From: Daphnia carinata
Taxonomy: Eukaryota > Arthropoda > Branchiopoda > Diplostraca > Daphniidae
Length of the DNA: 64,000 nucleotides
Direction of reading: 5' to 3'
Assembly: GCF_022539665.2 (NCBI RefSeq)
Contig: NC_081339.1
Coordinates: 3,962,517-4,026,516, forward strand
The notes under the pieces are model-generated. The model was not told the origin of the DNA. It ran no database searches and worked only from the letters and a program-made list of their open reading frames with translations. Numbering within the stretch: position 1 is the stretch's first letter; each line of letters starts with the position of its first letter. Made by a program: the position numbers and the translations under genes. Shown here in pieces: positions 1-14,163 of the stretch.

Positions 1-839
1 TCCCTACTTTTGTTTCTAATGTCACACATCACACGCTATACACGAATGAGAGCCGCATCACGAACAGTCCATTGATCTTGAAATGTTACCATCCTAACTC
101 GACACCGTACGTAAGCATCAAAGTTTCGAGCATTAGAATAATGGATTCCCTCAACCTACACAGTTTGTTATCAAGCGGCCTCGTATAATCGAATTCAATT
201 TCGAAACGAAAAAAAAAAAAATAAATAAATAGTTCCGCGAAAAGGATTTTCAAATCGTACGTAATTGTAGGGTATCAAATTGGCGCTTACCTTTTTTTCC
301 TTTCGCGATGAATGGCCCGAGGTAGCAGACGCTAGGTGTTGATGCTTCCCGGCACCTGTCAACCAATCGATACAGAAAATAGATGTAGTATAGTGTGGAT
401 ATATGGAAAGCAAATACTTGACACATACACACAGCAAGGAATAGCAAGAATTTGATAAGATAGGCACCGTCAAAGTGAGTGAGTGAGTGTATGTATTGTA
501 GATATGTACAAACAGAATGAGAAGAAGGAAAGTGCACACAGTTAGACAAATAAAAGATTCTTTTTTTCTTTTGCAGGAGAAGAGGAAATAGAAGGAGATG
601 ACGTCGTCGTATTATTGCAAATTATCGATTCCCAATGAATGAAGGAAAAAAAATAAAAGGAAAACGTACATACCAGGTACCAGCCAACAAAAGACAATTT
701 CAGCGCAATTAAATTGACTTGTAATTGATCATAGTCTTTCCCCTTTTTTCTGAGTTCAACGAAAGAAGATGATGGTACTCTAGATTTGGGAACAACTCCC
801 TCTCCGCCCTAACAGTTTCACTCCTGTAAATAAATAAGA
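1..839. other. Sequence downstream of the CARP stop; no confident gene
   Basis: This lies 3' of the carbonic-anhydrase-related gene on the minus strand and probably holds its 3' UTR. A/T-rich runs are common. The only structured element seen is an exon-like segment on the minus strand at 291-355, flanked by an acceptor (TTGACAG) and a strong donor (AAAAAG then GTAAGC). It is discussed in the findings. No other coding segment could be supported. Confidence 0.5.
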
Positions 840-3800
840 TCACGTTGTGGCGATGTTCCACGAATTGGCCTTGTAGGACAAGTCGGATTTCATCGTAACA
901 CAGCCCCGTTCCTGGCAACAACACAACAAATCAATTTCAAAATGTTTCCAACCAACGCGATAAACATCTAAAATGGGAAAATTTCGAATAGACTATCGCT
1001 ACTTTAAAGTAGACACGCTGCACATAAAAGAAAAAAAATATATATATATACATATATAAATAGAGACGTACCATTGCATTGGTGAAATCGATGTTGGTTC
1101 TGACTGTACGGTGATGGAGCGGCTGGAGCGCCCGAACGTTGTTGCCCAGTGCGCCTTTGGGCGTTTCGCTGTCCCCTTGTACCAAACGACGAAGGGCGTA
1201 CAACTGTTATTTATTTTCCCCAGTTGAAAATTACGATTCGTTCCACGGAAGAAAAAAAAAAACGGCGTTACCCCGCGGAAAAAGAAAGTAAAGGAGGAAA
1301 AAGTTTTTTAATATGACAGATGAATGGCTGCAATGCGCCTTTTTTGGGGCTGACACATATTCAACCTGGTTAGTTGAATACGTGAATAAAACATATAATA
1401 GATGGATAGGGGCGTAGGCGTAAAATCCTATATCCGTTCCATTGCATCGGCAGGGAAAACCTGCTTTCCTTACCTCTTGGCGGGTGATGTAAATAGGTTT
1501 GTTGAAAATGATCCAAGACGTTGTCTCCCAACAGCCCGGATGCGTGGTAGAACCCTCGTACGTCATGTAATGTTCCGTCTCGGGTAGGAGGGCATGAAGA
1601 GAGACATGCCGCAATTCCGCCGATTGCCCTAATTATGTAAAACAACATCAAAATTTACGTGATTCATCGTTCTAAAATTCAGACAAAAAAAAAAATAAAC
1701 CTCGATAGATGACTTGGCCGAAAAGAGAAGATAACGAACGCAATTCTGAATTCGGAGTATCGCCAATCTGAACAATAAATAAATTAAGGATAACGCAGAC
1801 AACAGTTAAAAAAAAAAATGGATAGAATACCTGGACCATGACTGCGATAGCGACAAGTCCTTGTGATTTATGACGGGCCTCTGACGCGTTCGCGTATAAT
1901 TCCGCATTGTAGCCGTAAAATTGAATCTATTAAAACACACAACAATATTAAGCCATTCATTAACAATTAAAACACGTTCAGTTTTGCCAACAATTTCCAC
2001 ATAGGGTGTAAAGAAAACATCCGTTAAGTTCAGATATTAATCCGCTTTTTTCTGCTCGCTTTACGTGCGTTAGTGACACTCCATCTCTAAACGCATCGTA
2101 CCTTTTACCACCACCGCCACCCTTCTTCAAAAGGACTGCAACGGCAAATAAATAAAATTCTCGAGTTGATTACACGTCACTTTCTACTCCCCTTTCAAAG
2201 AGTTCGCCTTTGCTGGATACCTGAGCACGTTCTTCTACACACAAGAGGTAAGGTACTCCAACGCCTTGCTCTTTCATTGATTAAGTACTAGGGAAATGAG
2301 GGGCGCGTGGCGGATCAAACTGATTATTACATTCTTTTTTTAAAAAATACTTTAGCGTTCAATATTCAAATGGTTAAAATTTATACTCTACTATCTGCAG
2401 GGCCGAGCGTGCAAATCGTTAGCGTGAACGAAAAAAACAAAGGAAATTTTTACCTCGGCCGGGAACGCGTTGCCCTGGATGCGATGTTCGGATCCGTGCG
2501 AATTGTCCGTCCCGTAGTGCAGAAAGACTTCTTCAATTTGGTAGCGGTAGGCCAACGGGCCGGCGGAGACGTTGACGGCCAGCGAATGCTTGGGACCCGT
2601 GTCCGGACGGAAGACGAGTGACTGGCCCGTGTTGTGCAAGACTCCAGAGACCTAATACGCACATCATCATCCATAAATGAATTACATCATAAAAAGTATC
2701 CATTTTTTTTTCTCTCTTCGTTACAACGAGATTGCTTAACACAAGACTGATTGACTCAGACCTTGCTGGACAAGTCCCCACGTTCCTGTGTGTGAACAGT
2801 TTCCTCACGTTCCTCACGTCTTTCCGCCCTCCCTCAGTTTTTTTTTCTTTTCATTAAATTATTTTCATTTCCCGCGTCCCTTCACGCACGGCCATCCTCA
2901 CCAGTTCCTGCAGAGGAAAAATGTGCGTGTGTACGTATAAAGTACGTGCCCGGCGTCCCTAATGTCTCACCTCTTGTGATCGAGTGCGGCTGTTTGAGAA
3001 CCCTCGGACTACAACAATAAATCAACATTCGACGGCAACAGCAAAGTAGACACAATTTTTACTTATTCAATTATTCCGCGGCGCCATTTCTTTTTTTTTT
3101 TTTCGAAAACACGAGAAATGGAAGAAAAGTTTGGGGGGGAAAAATGGTGACGTGGCAGAGATAAAGATTTTAAAAGAACGTCTTTATTGTACGTATCAGC
3201 AGAAATTGGATTCTCGAGGTCTGATAAGCGAACCAGGTGATAAATCCTAGCTGATAGGATAGTTATAAGTGAACGACCTTCCTCACAAGGAAAAAAAAAA
3301 AGACTCATCGAATCGCTTTTTTTTAAAAAGAAAACAACGGTGCAATCGGCTTGATTCCAAAAGTGTGTGTCCCACCGCTAAATGGAGAAAGATAACCCCC
3401 ACGTTTTTCAGGTCATACCATCGTCCACCGCAATCTCATTTTAGATGGGATCGTGACCCCGCAGCTGGGTAGGGTTTTCTTTTTTTTTAAACGTCCTCCC
3501 CCGATTTTCTTTTGGCATTAACCTAAAGGATTTCTACCCCAGATTTCGTGAAAGAGAGCCATGTCTCACTTTGGTGTGTTCTCTTTGCCAAGAACGGCAC
3601 CACTGACGAGAAATCAAAATTTTTATTCTTACACGAACGCTGGCGGAAAAAAAGGGGAGGGGGGCGAAAAATCGTGATCTCTCAAAAAGATTTCAAAGGT
3701 CAGAGCGTCTCTTCATCCCCGTCAAACCTTCAGCGATCGGAAGTGTCGATTATTGATTCCTCCCCCCCCCCCTTTCCCTTTTTTTTTTCGTTATTTGTTC

Positions 3801-5705
3801 GAGTGTCTGAGGCTGGTGCCACGTCAGGGAATTTTAACACAAGATTATCTAACACGCGAAAAAAAAAACTTTCTTTTTCTAGTACAACCAAACCTCTGTC
3901 ACTCCCAAGATATTCAAATCACTTGAGCTCTTTGCTTTTCAACCCTAACAAAAAAAGGCGCGTGACTCGCATGGTTCGTGCCGGTTAGGCATGGCATTTT
4001 TCTTTTCCGCATCCAAACATTTAGAAACTAAATTATTCATTAACGGCTGTGTGTTGAATGCGTACCTTGTGCTTGTCGACGCTGAGCGGCCTTAGATTCG
4101 GGTCGTAGAGCATCTTGGCCGGCTCGATATCGATGGGCGACTGGCGCCGTCCCTTGTTGCACAGCATCCACTGCGGGTTGATCAACCCCCAAAATGACGG
4201 ACCTGCGTTTAAAAACAAAATATATATGTTTTATCTTTATTGTAAAAATAAGAGGGAATGCAGCAAACCACAAGCACTTTTCTTTTATGGAGCAGCATGT
4301 TTTTTTTTTTTTTAAAGATTCTTTGAATAAAGTTATTAAAACACGCCCACTCACTGCGTTCTTCAAATATTTCATCAAGTTTTGCGAGGACTATTAATGC
4401 GCCAAGAGGTCCAGGGGGGCGGTATAAGTAAAAATGGGAGAAGCGTGCGCAAAGTAGGGATTTATATACTTAAAAACTTCTTTTTTTTTCCATCTTCGAT
4501 CTCTACAAGAATCGAAGAGGAAATATTTGAACATCGTCCGCCATTTTTGCATAGAGAATATTGCCCACGTTATTATGCAAACATGTATACACGTTTGGGC
4601 GGATGGGCAAAGATGGGGGAGGAGGATTTTGTAGAGATATCCTGTTGAGAGTTTTGGACGTTATGAATCTTCTATAAATCCAGGGGGAAAAAAAGGACAT
4701 TTTGAAATCAAAACATTTTTTTTTTGCCGTTCTATGCATAGCGTATAATATAACGATCCCTATAGACTGTGATGATGATGATGATCGAGAAAGCCATCAT
4801 TGAGTCAAAGCCAGTACGCAAATCTTTTCGTTTTTTTTCTCTCTCTTTTCATTTTTCAAAAGGTTCTTCTTCTTTCAACTACTCCTCCTCTTTTGTGTAA
4901 GGCCACCCAAGAAAAAAGAAGGTGGGCAGGAAAAGCTTTTGTGAGCCAAAACGGTAGGGAATTAAAAAAAAAAAAGAGGGAATTTTGTGTTGGCAGCATC
5001 TGCTTTTGCAGCATCATCATCAAAAGAAATGAATAAAAAAAAAAGCAAGAGGGATTTGGGGAGGACCTCTTACGTGTATAGTCACGTGCGAACCCCCCAC
5101 CACCCATGTCTTTTATTATTATTTTTCTTAAACCATTTCTTTTCGCAATTGTCAACCAAGACTGAAAAACCAAGGGAACAATGCTCTTGCCAACAGCATC
5201 GGGTCGTGAAAAAGACCAAAGACGACAAGAACAAAACAAAACAAAAAATAAAATATTCACTCGTGAAAAATAAAAACACACACAAAAAAAAAGGGTATAC
5301 GTGGCAAACAATAGAAAACATGTTTGATGTGTCAATAGCGACAACGGAGCCATGACACACCACCTCCTCTCCTAGCACTATCTGATACGAGCCCTTTCTT
5401 CTTTTCCTTGTTTGTCTTGTTTATGATTAACAAAACACGAAAAAAAAAATTTGGCAGAAACAAGGATTACACTTTTAATCATAATCTTTTGCTGTTTGGG
5501 TTTCTTTTTATGTTTAAAACTAAGACTGACATGACATTCAGCATTACTTTTTTGCCCTTTGAACTTAACGACACGCCACACATGGACGGTTCGAACTTGA
5601 CTTTTTAAATATGAAACACCAAGAAAAGTTAAAAAAAGAAAATGTATATATATTTACCTGAAATGCCGTCATAAGTCCACCATTCCTCCCAACTGGCCAA
5701 CGATC
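840..5705 (-). CDS. Carbonic-anhydrase-related protein, CA10/CA11 type (5' exon not found)
   Basis: This is a secreted, catalytically inactive member of the alpha-carbonic-anhydrase family. In vertebrates such proteins are neuronal ligands of neurexin. The coding exons, from 5' to 3' on the minus strand, are 5705-5658, 4202-4066, 2651-2454, 1926-1831, 1767-1701, 1628-1474, 1203-1072 and 911-840. They join in phase to give about 300 residues. Recognisable blocks are WEEWWTY, GPSFWGLINPQW, GRRQSPIDIEP, HGSEH, ETTSWIIFNKPIYIT and the C-terminal LSYKANSW. Aligned to active enzymes by eye, zinc ligand His94 is Phe (VFLHYG), His96 is kept, and His119 is Gln (AEIQFYGYN). This loss of two ligands is typical of CARPs. 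About 25-30 N-terminal residues with the signal peptide are missing. Their exon must lie upstream of 5705 and could not be identified. The first exon's acceptor could be 5705 or 5709. Confidence 0.9.
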
Positions 5706-8700
5706 CTGCTGAGAATAAAGAAAAAAGAAAAATCATTGAAAGAAACTGTTCAGATGTGCTCAGGCGGAAAGCAAGCCGTGTAACACAGTTAGAGCAACGG
5801 GGAAGGAAACACGGGTGGATTAATTTAATAATTAAATCCTCAGGGTGCGACTAAGTACCGGGGGGCAACAGAGACGAACAAGACGAGAATAGACAAACAG
5901 CAGTTGGCAAAAGCGAGTAGGAGGGATAAACAATCACCAGGAGCTGAATCATTTGGTTGTCCTGGATTGTTAAAGGTATGCTCCCCTCCCTTCTTGATCC
6001 AATCAAACATTGGCAAAAGAAAGAAAAACTCTAACATTATTCATTCCCTTCTAAATGTCAAAAAAAGTTTCAAGCTACCAGTAAAGATGATAAGAAATAA
6101 AATAAAAGATGCTTCCAAAATACTCGAGGGATAAATACCAATCAGCAACTGTGTGTGTGCTGAAAAAAAAAAAACTGCTTACAGCTTTGGCTTTAACCTA
6201 TAAAACTGCCCTAGCAATAATACTGGAGAGTGTGTAAGGGGGAGGAAGAAAAAGAGCCCGGTACTGGATTTCCGTCTTACTGATCTAAAGAGAGAAATAG
6301 GTTCGACGAAAAGTTTACGAACAAGCATTGAGAGAGAGATATAGGGATTTATTCGGGATAAATCCATATACGGACTCGCTATCTCTCCGTGTGTGTGCGT
6401 GTATTGCTATAATGCTCTATTCTGTCCATCTTGCTCCCTGCCCGCATATAAGCGCATAGAAGGTGATACACTAGACTATATATAAATGTAGTACTAGTAG
6501 TTTCTACGTGGGTGAAAGATCAAACGACTTTTCACAGACACTCGCCGGCGGCAAATGGCACACAAGAACTATCTGCACTACCCCAACGCCAAAAAAATAA
6601 AATAAATAAAGTTTTTTTTTTTCTTCTTCCACACATCACCAGCAGCAGTGTAGAGAGTAATAGCATAACACTTTTGCAGCAACACTACTAGTACTAGTAG
6701 TAGATTTTTTTTTTTCCAAGCGCATTACAACGAAAACGTCTTCCATTTTACTTCGGACGTTCGGGCCGGGTCGGGACTCCCATTTCCATTTGATTCCCCA
6801 AGCGGATACAGTGACTCTACAGATCCTGCGGCCTTCTTCTGGCGATGCCGTCAATAGACGGGCACAAAATGCAATACCCACCGGTCTTTCCATCTCGCTC
6901 ACTCTTTGTCTTTCTCTCTTTTTCTTTTTTCCCCGTGTGCGTTACCTTTGATTTCCTGCAAGACCAAGGACGATATTTTATCTACTCGAAAAAAAGAATA
7001 AGAAGAAAAAAAAAAGTTACATATAAACGAAAAGCTCTTAATCGGATTCGCGGTATTCCCCCCTTCTTTCGTGTGGCGGATGCGCGTTCACCTTTTCTGT
7101 TGTTTCAATCGGTTCTGCGTTTGATTGTCTCGATATTCAATCCCAGACCTTTTGCTCTCCATCTTGCTGCCGCATACACTGCTCGCGTAACACGAAATCC
7201 CCTAACTCGACATCATTGACGAATGAGAAAGGAAACTCGACAAGAGTCCTCCGCACATGGGGGACAGGATTTTGCAGAAGGAAAACACAACGGCTGTTGC
7301 TTATTTTCAACCAGTAACAAAAAAAATAGGAATAGGAAAACACGCGTTAATGTGATTGTAGGCACGCCAATCTGCCATGCATTAAAAGAGAAAAAAAAGG
7401 GGAACGTAATAGGGACGGAAGACATACAACATTGGCGCATCTCTTTATTTTATTAGGGGACGATAAAAAGAACGCACACGCCCACCCAACGCAAAGAACA
7501 ATTGTTAATGATGAAAAACGATGAGGTTCTCTCCCATTTCGCGGTGAATAAGCGTCGCCCTTTTTTTTGTACGTACACGATCTATATCAAATGGTGCGCT
7601 TTCATCTATAACCCATCGACCTTTGCTTATTCCTCCGGTGTAGTGATACTCCCTCCCGAAACAGAAAAAGGAATAGTCGTATGGCAGCTAGTCACTTTAA
7701 TTGAAGATGAACGAGGAAGAAGCCAACATATCGCACTAGCCGACGCCCTTGATGGACGGTGTTGATTTCCTTGACGCCATTGTGTCTAAGAACGACGGCT
7801 GTATGGACGCATCCGTTTCTTAATGACGTAAAAGAAACATTGATTAAGTGGGGCAAGAAAGTTGTACCACTTCGGTCAATGATATGAAGAAAACCTATCC
7901 GATCATCATCATTACGAGATACCACAGAAATACTGGACATTAAAAAAGAAAAGAACAAACAGGTAGGGAGCTTGTCGTACTTGCGCTAACCTACGATCGA
8001 TGATTGAATCTTTTATAGACAGAAGAATAAATAACATTTCCAAGCCCATCTTCTAGGATAGACATCAAACGTACAAAAAAAAATAAAAAGGATGATAGAT
8101 AGAAAGGGCAAGAAATTATAGGCCAGTAAGCTAATCTAGTAGCGCTGCCTCGGTGAAAAAAGCTTTTAAAATGTACGATAAAGAAAAGAAAGGATTTGCT
8201 GTGGATGATATGAACCCTCGCGGATGATGAAAGATTACGGAGATTACGTCTATAATTCTTTAGTATACTTCGGGGTTTCTACATCGAGTTAAAGTTTCAT
8301 GCAACTTGTAAAACGCCAACTATTCTTCAAGAAAAAAAAAAGAACACGAGGCTAAGACGTACACATCAACCAGGTAAATGGATGACATTCAATAAGAATC
8401 TCCCAATAAAAACGCCACGATCGATGGAGTGCCGCCAGTTAGACGTGACGCTCACACCACTCACCTGGCAGTACGAGGAAGCAGACGAAGGCTGTCAGAG
8501 ATTTCATGGCCGGTTCTTTTTTTCGAGCAAGGAGGGGGGGATGATACGGCACGATCACGCGGGAAAAATCACACGTGCTCTTCTTTTGCCGCACCGACAC
8601 ACGAGACACGCAAGGACAAGCAAGGGGATCTCCCAGAAAAAAAAAGGACACGTAAAAACAAAACACACAAAAAAAAAAAGATGTCGACCAATAAAGTGAG

Positions 8701-11700
8701 AAGATTCGCTACACCTGGTGCTCACGCACGCACGCACTTAAGTGGCAGATCACTATTCAAACGGACCTATTTTGGGCCATTCTGCAAACAGCAAAAGGGA
8801 GCAATCAAATGTCCAATAAAAATTCAAAAAGGGCCGACAAACGTAATCTTCTAAAAACAATTATTGGACATGTGTCGAAAACGCGGGTAATCTGGGACCA
8901 ACTTCATCCATCACACATGGGAAATCATTTACTTGAAAGAGAAAAGTACCTCGCAAACGAGAAAACTGTAATCGACTGTAGAAAGATTACGGTGAGGAGG
9001 GCGAAATAAAATAAAAGATGGAGCGGCGTTGTGTGTTACCCTGTCGACGACGTCGAGGATACTGATGGCCCACCGTGCAAGATGCACGTCCTATAGACTC
9101 TCGCTAGTACACGGCAACCCGAAAAGAGTCTATGACGGGTGAGGAGGTAGTTTCTATAGAAAACTGACACGCAGGTTCCCTTGTCTGAGACGCAACCTCT
9201 GGGTTGCGGTGGTCTACGTTCGTTATTCATCCAGAACGGTAAAAAAAAAAAGGAAACGGAAACAAAAATGAAAGCACGGACATTCAGATGGCAGGGCAGA
9301 AAGATCTAAATTATGAGTTAGGTGTAGCCATCATACGTATTTATGATTCATAGCGATTTCTCGATGGGATACCGAAGGGGATTAATAGTCATCCAAGTAG
9401 GCAATACAAACGATTACGATACTCAATTCGAAAAAAAAAACAAAAAAAAACAAACAGAAGAGATGGCTAAGAACCGATTTGTTTCATTGACCTTCCAAAA
9501 AAGAATCTTTAGATGATTGTCGTGTTTTCTAATCTTTAGTTACCGATCGCGAATCAATGTTGGAAGCGACACGCACATCATCAATAGATTATCCCCTTTG
9601 CCCTTTCTTTCGATAAAGAGGCAACAACAAAAAATCCGGAATAGACAGACCCGAACGAGGAAAGAAAAATGAACATCCGCGATTGTGTACGTTCGTCACG
9701 TCTACACCATAACAATATATATATACACACGACTGTATACATATATATAGATAGTTTATGAGATTGAGAGGCAAAGACAAAAAGTTGATCAAATGTGCGG
9801 CTGCACTATTTGGGCGTGCCGACTTGCAAAACAATAAAATACTACAGTTGGTTGCTGTGGGTCGAAACTACCGGCCTATAGCTAATGACTTGGGACCGTA
9901 TTTTTCTTTGTGTCTGATTTTCTTTCGATTTGAGATTCAAAGCAAAGTGCTCCCAAACGGGCTCTTTTTTCCCCTTCAACTACGCCACGTTGTCTCGAGA
10001 CAAAATATATATAAAAAAAAGCGAGAGATTTTCGGAGTTTGATGGATGCCAAACCCTTACGACCCATTAAGGAGCGGACTAAGCAATCAAAAGGTCCCAG
10101 ACATTTTTAATCAAAAGTGAAGCTTCTCGATGCGCCCAGCGTCAATGGGATTACAATAATACAAGAACGCGCAAACAAATCAAAGTTCATAGTTAAATAC
10201 ATAAAAATATTCTTTAGCTGAGTTCGAGATCAAGGGAAATGTCACGACGTGTTGACATTCGACTAGCTATTCTTCAACAATCTTCTACTGAATCTATGAA
10301 ATCAGAAAAAAAAAAGAAGCAACGGGGGAAATTTTTTTTGAATAACTAGACAAAAAAGAAAGGCCGCACCGGTGAAAGACGAAACAGCTGTTCAACACAT
10401 AACGGTGTGTATACAGATCGACGTGTGTTTGCCCTGACGCAAAGATCGCCCGCTGTGTTTTGTCGTCAAAAAAAAAATAAAATAAAATAAAAATGTTTCC
10501 CCCCTTACTCAAAAAAAAATATCTTTGGCAGGTGGGGGGAGAAGGTCACGTGACTGGAACGGAGGCCGGCACCGATTGTGTGTAAGCAAACTCTATACGC
10601 AACGGACTGACACTTCGAGGGCAACTCTACGGGGTATCCCAACTTAAATTCCATTTTTTTTAAGTGTTATTTATTCCTCACGGACTAGTACACACACACA
10701 AACTGTAAATAAAGAAAAGCCAAAAAAAAGAGTCGAAGGGAAAGAAAAAAGACAAATCATCGGTTATTAGTCACGAGAGGGCCGCGGGGGATCGTGTGAC
10801 GGAGCAAAATGCCAACCAACCAAATAGAAAGAAAAGGAAACGTCAAGAGTACGCGGAACGAATTCGATTCCGGAAACTACATCCCCTCCCCTCTCCTATC
10901 TCTCTTTGCTTTACTGACGAACGATCCATTTAGGCAACTTTCGGAAAAGGTGGCAAAAACACCCCGCGCGCACACCTTTTCTTTACAACTTGCGTAAATT
11001 ATCTATAGGTAATCTACCGGATACGCACTGACACACACACACGTGTGTATTGAAAAGAAAGCTCTTTCCTCTCGTTAGATGTGTCACCATTTTTGTTGCC
11101 TTTTGGGAATAAGATCCCAACACCTTTCCCGCGACAACACAAAAAGTGGCTTTGATAATACTAGTGAGATAGTCTATAAAAAAAAAGAAAAAAAAAAGTT
11201 TGCCAGTCAAGTAGATACTCGCAGTGCGCAGACACAACAGTGAAGGGAAATCTCTATTCGAAAATGGCGATAGTCGGCTTTAAGTGACAAGGTTTGGCTC
11301 TCTACTGTGTTACAACCAAAACTTTTGGTTGGAGGTAAGTGAGGACGAAGCGCTAATCGTAACGGATCACAATGTGACAAGGGCAACAAGATTTGAAAAA
11401 AAAAAATTTTGCATTTGTTTTATGTTAAATAAAAACAATTGCACATTTCAAGTTGGGATAGAATCAAAGCGATCGTTACTCTATTAAGTATAATATTAGA
11501 CATTTGATTTTGGACCCTGCGTTATGTTGCCCGAGCGATGTGTTATGCATATCTGTGCGGTGAGAGTGACGTCCATAGCCGGTAAACCAAATAATTGGAG
11601 CGTCAATAATCGATGATTGGCCGCGGTGGCCGGGGATGAGAAGAGAGAGAAAAAAAGACTCACACACAGAATACGTTCGGTGAACGCGACACAACCGAGA

Positions 11701-14163
11701 GAAAAGAGAGTCGAGATGGCCTGCCAATATATTGATTGGAAGGCAACTTAAATCCTCGTTGAATCATTAAACACCGTGGCACGGGTGACGGTCCTCGAGT
11801 TCTATCAATTATTACCCGTTGCCCGCCCCTTGCTCCATGTTCGGTATACATAGAGTCAATGCAGCAAACGGTGAGGATGGAGTATGTTCAGCACTAATCA
11901 TTTTAAGAATTAAATGGAAGATTCTATCTGCAACTGCTAGCGTCGCGCTCGTTCGATCGTTGCCCACACACACAGAGACATCGTATTGCATTTTAACGAA
12001 TGCAGAGAAATTCCTATCGTCTACGACCAAACTGGAAGGGCAACCAATCAAGAGACAAATCATCTCCAATTTTGTTGGGTCACACGAAAATTGTGCCTTT
12101 TCTGTCAAACGGGCGAAAGAGAAAAGAAATTGGGAAATATATTTTTTTTTTAAAAAGGGAGACGAGCAAATCACAAGGAGGAAAATGGGACGGCGAGTGG
12201 ATTCGGTACATGAATAAGTGATGAAGTCAGCTAGAGACGATTCGTTATGTAAGTGGCGGCGCCGCGCTACTCGGCGCTTTTTTTTGACACATTTTTCCCT
12301 GATTCAGTTACGGTCAGCCAGTCTAGCGGAGGAACGACCAGCAACACAGCTGTGTTCGCTAGCGAGAAAAAAAGTCGAACCAGCCTGGCAGGAGAAGACA
12401 AGGAAGAAAAGATTTGAAAAAAAAAAAGGCGGCGCTTGATCAAAGTCGGTGAATCATAGAAGATGAAGAAAAAAAAAGGTAGAACCCTACGCTTGGTGAT
12501 TTACATCGAACGTGTGTTACTGGCATAGACAAAGAAAGGGTTTTTCTATTCCAGCTTCCCTTCCCTTCTTTTCAGGAGAGAAAAGTCTCTAATCAAAGAT
12601 TTCAAAGGTTCCAGCGGCAAGCCGGGCTTTTGTTGATAGAGCTAATCTGTTGTTTTACGAAACACAGGAAACGGATTTTTCCTGCTATCTTGGTTTCTTT
12701 TTTTTGCCTTTTCATCTCCATACTCGACACATTGCAGGACTTTTTGTACGTTTCCCTTTTTATCTTTAATTTGATTGTAAGGCACGCGTCTTTTCCCCAC
12801 TGTCCTTAGTCAGTACTGTGCCTTAATTTTTAAAGGGGAGTATAACACGATTACACAGTATCCAACTTGGCAACCAGGTTTAAAAAGCACAAGTTTTCAC
12901 ACACTCACTTCGCAACTGAAGGTTAAAGGTAAAAAGATGTGCAAAAGCTGTAGGTATTTTATGATGGCCTACCTTTTGTAAGCGTTCCTTGTCCAACATT
13001 CATGTGGTTCACATTTGTCTAGAGGAGTACCAAGGTATCTACTATGAATCAGAATAATTAATCTCAATCTATATCATTTTATTACAAGTTCATAGCTTAC
13101 GTGGTGTTTCAGCGGATTGGGAAAGGTCAATGGTGTCCCCACATTTCCTGGTTCCATAAGTTGTCACGCACAGATAAACAAAAACAACCGTATCAATTGA
13201 AAATTTAAAACAGATTTATGACTTTTTATACCTTAGTGTGATGGCGATGTCATCGGATAATGGTGGATGAACAAGCATCCAATCTTCGCTGATATTTGGG
13301 AAGAGTAGAGTAGGCATCGAGGAATCAAACCTCGAACACGTGTTCACTCGCTCGAACTGTAATGGAAATGTTTGCTGTTTTCTCAAACAATTTTTGCTTA
13401 AGTCACTTCCGTGATAATCACAAGCCATTTGCATGATTTAGTCAGAATTATACTAACAAAACACTTTACTAAACAACGCACGATTGTGACTTAATTTCGA
13501 GTTAATGAGCATGCATTACGAGCATGCGACTTACATCTACAGCTTCAAGGCAACCAGTGTTTCCATTCCAGAAGGATGGGATTGGCCGGAACATTGCCAG
13601 TTCAGGGTATCAAAACCCTAGATTTCAAATAATAATTATTATTATTAATACTTACGAATAATAATAAGAATTAAAATACTAAATTAAATTACAAATTAAA
13701 AGCACACTTTTTTTCGAAATACTAAACAACTCCTGAAGAAATCATAACTTGCGTGAATATCTCAATTTAAGATTGTTGAATTATAAGATATTTATCAGAG
13801 ACGCTAAAAAGGGTTTAAACTTTAGTCGTATAAATTCCACATGCAACAAGCAGAGTTAAAGCTATTTTAGCTTTTTCGTTCCGGAAATTCGAAAGATTCG
13901 AATATATTAATCAACGTCATCTAGCGGCCCTTTTTGACACTGTTTGAATTTGGCAACAATGTCTCCTCGTGAGTTTGTTGACAACTAGATGACATAAAAA
14001 CACGTCACCAAAAAAATGTTTCATTTTTAATTTAAACTGTGTAGTGGTGGAAACGTTTTACTCCCGTCCCATTAATATCTAAGGTAACAAAAGGACTCGT
14101 TTGTGGTCTCCTTAAAACTATTTCGCCCGTGCCTCTGAACGTTTCTTTTTAGTTTGTAGGAAA
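5706..14163. other. Gene-poor stretch between CARP and GALK2
   Basis: Both strands were read. Open frames here are short, often begin at non-ATG codons, and resemble no family I know. The 5' exon(s) and promoter of the carbonic-anhydrase-related gene should lie here but were not located. The stretch contains TA-rich microsatellites near 9713-9747, many A/T homopolymers, and a pair of similar ACTAGTACTAGTAG-like segments near 6489 and 6688. A CTCF-like motif lies at 13916-13930, about 250 bases before the GALK2 start codon. Confidence 0.5.
13916..13930 (+). promoter_or_regulatory. CTCF-like motif upstream of GALK2
   Basis: The sequence GTCATCTAGCGGCCC resembles the animal CTCF core (reverse consensus YGCCMYCTRSTGG), with mismatches at the third base (T for C) and near the end. 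It sits in the intergenic gap between the minus-strand CARP gene and plus-strand GALK2. Assignment is by motif resemblance only. Confidence 0.25.

Noticed and set aside
11819-12217. 132-codon plus-strand open frame with an overlapping antisense frame
   Set aside because: Both strands are open over the same bases, with no domain, signal or compositional bias; judged a chance frame.
12778-12830. TAAGGCAC ... GTGCCTTA inverted repeat, with a resemblance to the first bases of miR-124
   Set aside because: The arms are only 8 bases, the loop is over 30 bases, pairing does not extend inward or outward, and the match to miR-124 ends after about 11 bases.
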